Shown here: positions 6,383 through 9,549 of the stretch, piece after piece
Layout of the letters: each line of letters begins with the position of its first letter
Numbering within the stretch: the first letter of the stretch is position 1
NCBI GenBank assembly: GCA_963205525.1
Contig: CAUJJP010000231.1
Span: 1 to 9,549 of the forward strand
Direction: 5' to 3'
Length of the DNA: 9,549 nt
DNA from: Pseudomonadota bacterium
Lineage (GTDB): Bacteria > Pseudomonadota > Gammaproteobacteria > Burkholderiales > Burkholderiaceae
Notes under the pieces: generated by a model
The model's input: the letters and a program-made list of their open reading frames with translations, nothing else
What the model was told of the DNA's origin: nothing
Database searches by the model: none
Position numbers and translations under genes: made by a program

Positions 6383-7771
6383 TTGTCTGATCCCGGTTTC
6401 GATCCGACCCCTGCCCCGGGCCGCCTGCGCAAGGCCCCCGAGGGCTTCCTGGACCGCCAGGCGGTGGCCGAGGTCTGGCGCGAGGCCAAGGCCGGGCGCC
6501 GCGACTTCATCCGACGCGCCTTCGCCGCTGCGGCGGGTGCTGCAGCCGGCGGGGCGGCCCTGGCCCAGCCCAACCCGGTGCCCGCCGAAGGCGGCGACCC
6601 CCACATCCTGGAGTTGCCGGCGCACAGCACCGGGCTCGGGCAGCCGGTCGCCAGCGAGGGCTACGGCCGGCCCTCGCAGTACGAGGCCAATGTGCAGCGC
6701 CGGCCCAGCCCCGGGCTGACCCAGACCAGCCAGGCCAGCGTCAGCTTCACGCCGCTGCAAAGCCTGTTCGGCATCCTCACCCCGAGCGGGCTGCACTTCG
6801 AGCGCCACCACCAGGGCTGGTGGGACATCGATCCCAGCCGGCACCGGCTGATGGTCAACGGCTCGGACCCGACGATGCTCAAGACCCCCATGGTCTTCAC
6901 CATGGACGAGCTGATGCGGCTGCCCAGCGTGAGCCGCCTGCACTTCATCGAGTGCGGCGCCAACTCGGGCATGGAGTGGGGCAATGTCGCCGTGCCCACG
7001 GTGCAGTACACGCACGGCATGATCAGCTGCAGCGAGTTCACCGGCGTGCCGCTGCAGCTGCTGCTGCAGAGGTGCGGGGCCGACTTCAAGCGCGGGCGCT
7101 ACCTGCTGGCGGAGGGCGCCGACGGCTCCGGCATGACGCGCACCATCCCCATGGAACTGGTGGAGGACGGCTCGGTGATCGTCGCCTACGGGCAGAACGG
7201 CGAGATGCTGCGGCCGGAGAACGGCTACCCGCTGCGGCTGGTGGTGCCCGGCGTGCAGGGGGTGAGCTGGGTCAAGTACCTGCGCCGGATCGAGGTCGGC
7301 GACCAGCCCTGGGGCACCAAGGACGAGGCCATCCACTACATCGACCTCATGCCCGGCGGCCAGCACCGGCAGTACAGCAGCCTGCAGGAGTGCAAGAGCG
7401 TGGTCACCACGCCCTCCGGCGGCCAGGTGCTGCTGGACAAGGGCTACCACGCGATCAGCGGGCTGGCCTGGTCGGGGCGCGGCAAGATCCAGCGCGTGGA
7501 CGTGTCGGTGGACGGCGGACGCAACTGGCGCAGCGCCAGGCTGCAGACCCCGGTGCTGGACCGCTGCCTGACGCGCTTCAACATCGACTGGGTCTGGGAC
7601 GGCCGCCCGGCGCTGGTGCAAAGCCGCGCCATCGACGACACCGGCTATGTGCAGCCCACCTACAGTGAACTGCGCCGGGTGCGCGGCACGCGCTCGATCT
7701 ACCACAACCACTCGATCCAGACCTGGCTGGTGCAGGAAAGCGGGGAGGTGCGCAATGTCCAGCTGGCCTGA
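6383..7771 (+). CDS. soxC: Sulfur dehydrogenase molybdenum subunit SoxC
   Basis: 462-residue periplasmic molybdoprotein of the sulfite oxidase family. With SoxD it forms Sox(CD)2, which removes six electrons from the sulfane sulfur bound to SoxYZ and passes them to cytochrome c. A Tat signal is clear: GRRDFIRRAF (38-47) followed by an Ala/Gly-rich core ending ALAQ near residue 62, which fits export of a folded Moco enzyme. The catalytic domain contains FIECGANSGMEWG, with C191 as the expected molybdenum-ligating Cys. The C-terminal Mo-cofactor dimerisation domain covers about 315-440, including VDVSVDGGRNW. The Tat motif follows an unusually long polar n-region of about 37 residues. The start is a TTG with a strong AGGAGA; ATG 6350 is the alternative. 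Its end overlaps soxD by 17 bp. It lies 115 bp downstream of the BLUF gene, on the same strand. Confidence 0.95.
   Translation: MSDPGFDPTPAPGRLRKAPEGFLDRQAVAEVWREAKAGRRDFIRRAFAAAAGAAAGGAALAQPNPVPAEGGDPHILELPAHSTGLGQPVASEGYGRPSQYEANVQRRPSPGLTQTSQASVSFTPLQSLFGILTPSGLHFERHHQGWWDIDPSRHRLMVNGSDPTMLKTPMVFTMDELMRLPSVSRLHFIECGANSGMEWGNVAVPTVQYTHGMISCSEFTGVPLQLLLQRCGADFKRGRYLLAEGADGSGMTRTIPMELVEDGSVIVAYGQNGEMLRPENGYPLRLVVPGVQGVSWVKYLRRIEVGDQPWGTKDEAIHYIDLMPGGQHRQYSSLQECKSVVTTPSGGQVLLDKGYHAISGLAWSGRGKIQRVDVSVDGGRNWRSARLQTPVLDRCLTRFNIDWVWDGRPALVQSRAIDDTGYVQPTYSELRRVRGTRSIYHNHSIQTWLVQESGEVRNVQLA
7744..7748 (+). promoter_or_regulatory. Ribosome binding site of soxD inside soxC
   Basis: GGAGG lies 6 bp before ATG 7755, within the 3' end of soxC. 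It fixes the soxD start and implies coupled translation of the two subunits. Confidence 0.8.
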
Positions 7772-8870
7772 GTCGCGGCTCGCAGCGGCCGCCCTCATCG
7801 TCATCGGCGCGATCGGCATCTTAGGCCCCGCGCTCGCCCAGCCCTCCCCCGGCACCCACCCCGCCAGCTACCCCGGCATCGGCCGCCCGGCCACCGGCAA
7901 GGAGATCGCGGCCTGGGACATTGACGTGCGACCCGACTTCAAGGGCCTGCCCAAGGGCGCCGGCAGCGCCGAGAAGGGGATGCAGATCTGGGAGGACCAG
8001 TGCGCCTCCTGCCACGGCGTGTTCGGCGAGAGCAACCAGTTCTTCAGCCCGCTGGTCGGCGGCACCACGGCGCAGGACATCCGAAGCGGCCACGCGGCGC
8101 GACTGAACGATCCCGCCTACCCCGGCCGCACGACGATGATGAAGCTGCCCACGGTCTCGACCCTGTGGGACTACATCCGCCGCGCCATGCCCTGGACCGC
8201 GCCCAAGTCGCTGAGCGTGGACGAGGTCTATGCCGTCACCGCCTACCTGCTGAGCATGGCCGAGGTCGTGCCCGAGGACTTCGTGCTCAGCGACGCCAAC
8301 ATCGCCCAGGTCCAGCAGCGCCTGCCCAACCGGCTGGGCATGAGCACCGAGCACCACCTGTGGCCGGGCAAGGGCATGGGCGGCAAGCCGCCCGACGTGA
8401 AGAGCACGGCCTGCATGCGCGACTGCGCGGGCGAACCCAAGGTGGCGTCCTTCCTGCCCGATTTCGCGCGCAACGCGCACGGCAACCTGGCCGAGCAGAA
8501 CCGCATGGTCGGCAGCCAGGTCGGCACCGACACCACGCGGCCGGTCGACGCGCCGCACGAGCGCCCTGCCGCGCCAACAGCACCCGCAGCGCCCACCGCA
8601 CCCGGGACCGAAGGGCGGGCGCCGCTGGCCCTGCTCAACCAGCACGCCTGCACCGCCTGCCATGCGCTGGACAAGCCGCTGATCGGCCCCGCCTACGCCG
8701 AGATCGCACGCAAGTACGCCCCCCGCGCCGACCGCGAGGCCTACCTGGCCGGCCGGATCAGCGCCGGCGGCTCGGGCAGCTGGGGCGCGGTCGCGATGCC
8801 GGCGCAGCAGCTGCCGGCGGCCGACCTCGCCGCCATCGCCAGCTGGCTCGCCGCGGGCGCGCCACGCTGA
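7755..8870 (+). CDS. soxD: Sulfur dehydrogenase diheme cytochrome c subunit SoxD
   Basis: 371-residue periplasmic diheme c-type cytochrome, electron-transfer partner of SoxC. A Sec signal peptide covers about 1-29 (hydrophobic core about 9-24, cleavage near ALA-QP). The first heme site is CASCH (83-87) with a likely distal Met at M145 in AMPW. The second is CTACH (299-303) with a likely distal Met at M348 in AMPA. C220 and C224 (CMRDC) could form a disulfide between the two heme domains. An Ala/Pro/Thr-rich linker (about 270-286) joins the domains. Some diheme SoxD proteins carry both sites and others have lost the second; here both are intact. The start comes from the GGAGG site 6 bp upstream, and the gene overlaps soxC by 17 bp. 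The following gene, soxY, is 173 bp away with its own leader. Confidence 0.95.
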   Translation: MSSWPESRLAAAALIVIGAIGILGPALAQPSPGTHPASYPGIGRPATGKEIAAWDIDVRPDFKGLPKGAGSAEKGMQIWEDQCASCHGVFGESNQFFSPLVGGTTAQDIRSGHAARLNDPAYPGRTTMMKLPTVSTLWDYIRRAMPWTAPKSLSVDEVYAVTAYLLSMAEVVPEDFVLSDANIAQVQQRLPNRLGMSTEHHLWPGKGMGGKPPDVKSTACMRDCAGEPKVASFLPDFARNAHGNLAEQNRMVGSQVGTDTTRPVDAPHERPAAPTAPAAPTAPGTEGRAPLALLNQHACTACHALDKPLIGPAYAEIARKYAPRADREAYLAGRISAGGSGSWGAVAMPAQQLPAADLAAIASWLAAGAPR

Positions 8871-8913
8871 ACCGGCGCCGCCCGCATGCCTGCAGCCGCC
8901 CCGGTCGACCGCC

Positions 8914-8943
8914 GCGGCCGGCGCGCCCGAATGTCCCGGCCGC
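8914..8943 (+). repeat. Inverted repeat / hairpin between soxD and soxY
   Basis: GCGGCCGG (8914-8921) and CCGGCCGC (8936-8943) are perfect 8-bp GC-only arms around a 14-nt loop, 43 bp after the soxD stop. No T tract follows, so it is not a typical intrinsic terminator. It may protect the soxCD mRNA 3' end or set different levels for soxCD and soxY. Confidence 0.5.
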
Positions 8944-9031
8944 AGCGACGCACGCTGCGCTGCGCTAACCTGCTGCGGGTATGCACGGTTTCCGCGCCCC
9001 GCGAGATCGACCATCGTTGAGCCGAATTGAC

Positions 9032-9037
9032 AAGGAG
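9032..9037 (+). promoter_or_regulatory. Ribosome binding site of soxY
   Basis: AAGGAG lies 6 bp before ATG 9044 and decides against the in-frame ATG at 8981, which would place 21 residues before the Tat motif. Confidence 0.85.
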
Positions 9038-9043
9038 CAAGTC

Positions 9044-9502
9044 ATGACAACACGCCGTGAGGTCCTCGCGCACAGCGCCAGGGTGGCCGGCCTGCTCGCC
9101 GCCGCCGGCCTGCTGCCCGCTGCCGCACAGGCGGCCTGGAACGAGGCCGCGTTCTCCGCCAAGACCCTGGCCGAGGTGGTCAAGGCGCTCGGCGGCAGCG
9201 CGCCGGTCGAGAGCAAGGACGTCAGCATCACCGGCCCGGACATCGCCGAGAACGGCGCTGTGGTGCCGGTGGGCGCGGCCAGCAGCCTGCCTGGCGTGAA
9301 ACGACTGCTGCTGCTGGTGGAGAAGAACCCGAACGCGCTCGCTGCCGTGTTCGATGTCAGCGACAAGGTCGAGCCCAGCGTCGCCACCCGGGTCAAGATG
9401 GGCCAGTCCTCCAACGTCTACGCCGTGGCCATGCTCGCCGACGGCAAGGTCGCCTACGCCGGCAAGGAGATCAAAGTCACCCTAGGCGGCTGCGGTGGGT
9501 GA
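9044..9502 (+). CDS. soxY: Thiosulfate oxidation carrier protein SoxY
   Basis: 152-residue sulfur carrier subunit. In the periplasm, SoxYZ holds the sulfur intermediates as a thioadduct on the SoxY Cys near its C terminus, and SoxAX, SoxB and SoxCD act on them in turn. The defining C-terminal GGCGG motif is present, with C150 as the carrier Cys. The N terminus is a Tat signal (TRREVLAHS, R4/R5, Ala/Leu-rich core, likely cleavage near AQA-AW at residue 30). This suits SoxY, which is exported together with SoxZ, a partner that has no signal of its own. Length is normal for the family. The AAGGAG site defines the start. soxZ would be expected directly downstream, but the window ends 47 bp after this gene and that stretch is filled by a hairpin. 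Confidence 0.96.
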   Translation: MTTRREVLAHSARVAGLLAAAGLLPAAAQAAWNEAAFSAKTLAEVVKALGGSAPVESKDVSITGPDIAENGAVVPVGAASSLPGVKRLLLLVEKNPNALAAVFDVSDKVEPSVATRVKMGQSSNVYAVAMLADGKVAYAGKEIKVTLGGCGG

Positions 9503-9545
9503 GGCAGGACGTGAAACCGTCCCTGCGGACGGTTTCTCGCCTGCC
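9503..9545 (+). terminator. Long hairpin downstream of soxY (terminator-like or mRNA-stabilising)
   Basis: GAAACCGTCC (9513-9522) and GGACGGTTTC (9527-9536) form a perfect 10-bp stem with the tetraloop CTGC. The pairing extends outward through 9510-9511 with 9538-9539 and GGCAGG (9503-9508) with CCTGCC (9540-9545). It starts on the base after the soxY stop codon. No T tract follows within the four remaining bases, so simple intrinsic termination is not shown. In an operon where soxZ normally follows, partial termination or RNA processing is as likely. Confidence 0.55.
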
Positions 9546-9549
9546 GAAC

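Larger units (their letters stand above)
8871..9043 (+). other. soxD-soxY intergenic region
   Basis: A 173-bp non-coding stretch, long for the middle of a sox operon. It holds the inverted repeat at 8914-8943, and a second possible 6-bp hairpin (GCAGCG 8942-8947, CGCTGC 8953-8958) that would compete with it. The soxY ribosome binding site is at its end. No convincing complete promoter or small gene was found. Confidence 0.6.

Noticed and set aside
6311..7855. Long minus-strand open frame opposite soxC.
   Set aside because: Low-complexity His/Ala/Gly/Gln composition; the plus strand clearly encodes SoxC. The same applies to the minus frame at 7821-9014 opposite soxD.
9027..9032. TTGACA matching a -35 consensus upstream of soxY.
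   Set aside because: It overlaps the ribosome binding site and is 11 bp from the start codon, leaving no room for a -10 and leader for soxY.

Overview
The window is high-GC DNA (strong G/C bias at third codon positions) from what looks like a betaproteobacterium, most likely order Burkholderiales. The main evidence is the gene order rsmB - DUF4390 protein - NtrY-like kinase - NtrX-like regulator, which I know as a betaproteobacterial arrangement, together with a soxC-soxD-soxY order also found in that group. Genus cannot be set from this sequence alone.

Left half (about 1-4990, all minus strand): read in the direction of transcription, the order is rsmB (16S rRNA m5C methyltransferase), a secreted DUF4390 protein, an NtrY-like membrane histidine kinase of 765 residues, a 224-residue response regulator, and tRNA-Phe(GAA). 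The protein genes are packed tightly: 9 bp between rsmB and DUF4390, a 4-bp GTGA overlap into the kinase, and 28 bp to the regulator. They look like one operon. The regulator has a receiver and an NtrX-like Fis helix-turn-helix but no AAA+ sigma-54 domain between them. The tRNA begins 13 bp after the regulator's stop codon, and a perfect TATAAT with a GC-rich discriminator overlaps that stop codon, so the tRNA probably has its own promoter.

Middle (about 4991-6267): a 77-bp divergent gap holding an 8-bp inverted repeat separates rsmB from folE. folE (GTP cyclohydrolase I, active-site residues intact) is followed after 12 bp by a stand-alone BLUF photoreceptor-type protein. The BLUF protein keeps the flavin-contacting Asn, Gln, Trp and Met, but the photoactive Tyr near its N terminus is Phe. 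In studied BLUF proteins that change blocks the normal photocycle. This is the most interesting single observation here.

Right half (about 6268-9549, plus strand): the beginning of a thiosulfate-oxidation (Sox) cluster. soxC (Tat-exported molybdenum subunit) and soxD (diheme cytochrome c) overlap by 17 bp and encode the Sox(CD)2 sulfur dehydrogenase. soxY (sulfur carrier, C-terminal GGCGG) follows after a 173-bp gap with a hairpin. The soxC leader has an AT-rich promoter-like patch inside a dyad. A long, well-paired hairpin follows soxY at the window edge, where soxZ and the remaining sox genes would be expected but cannot be seen. With SoxCD present, the encoded pathway should oxidise carrier-bound sulfane sulfur to the sulfate level without storing sulfur.

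No mobile element, CRISPR array or clear frameshift was seen, and no stretch longer than 175 bp lacks a gene.
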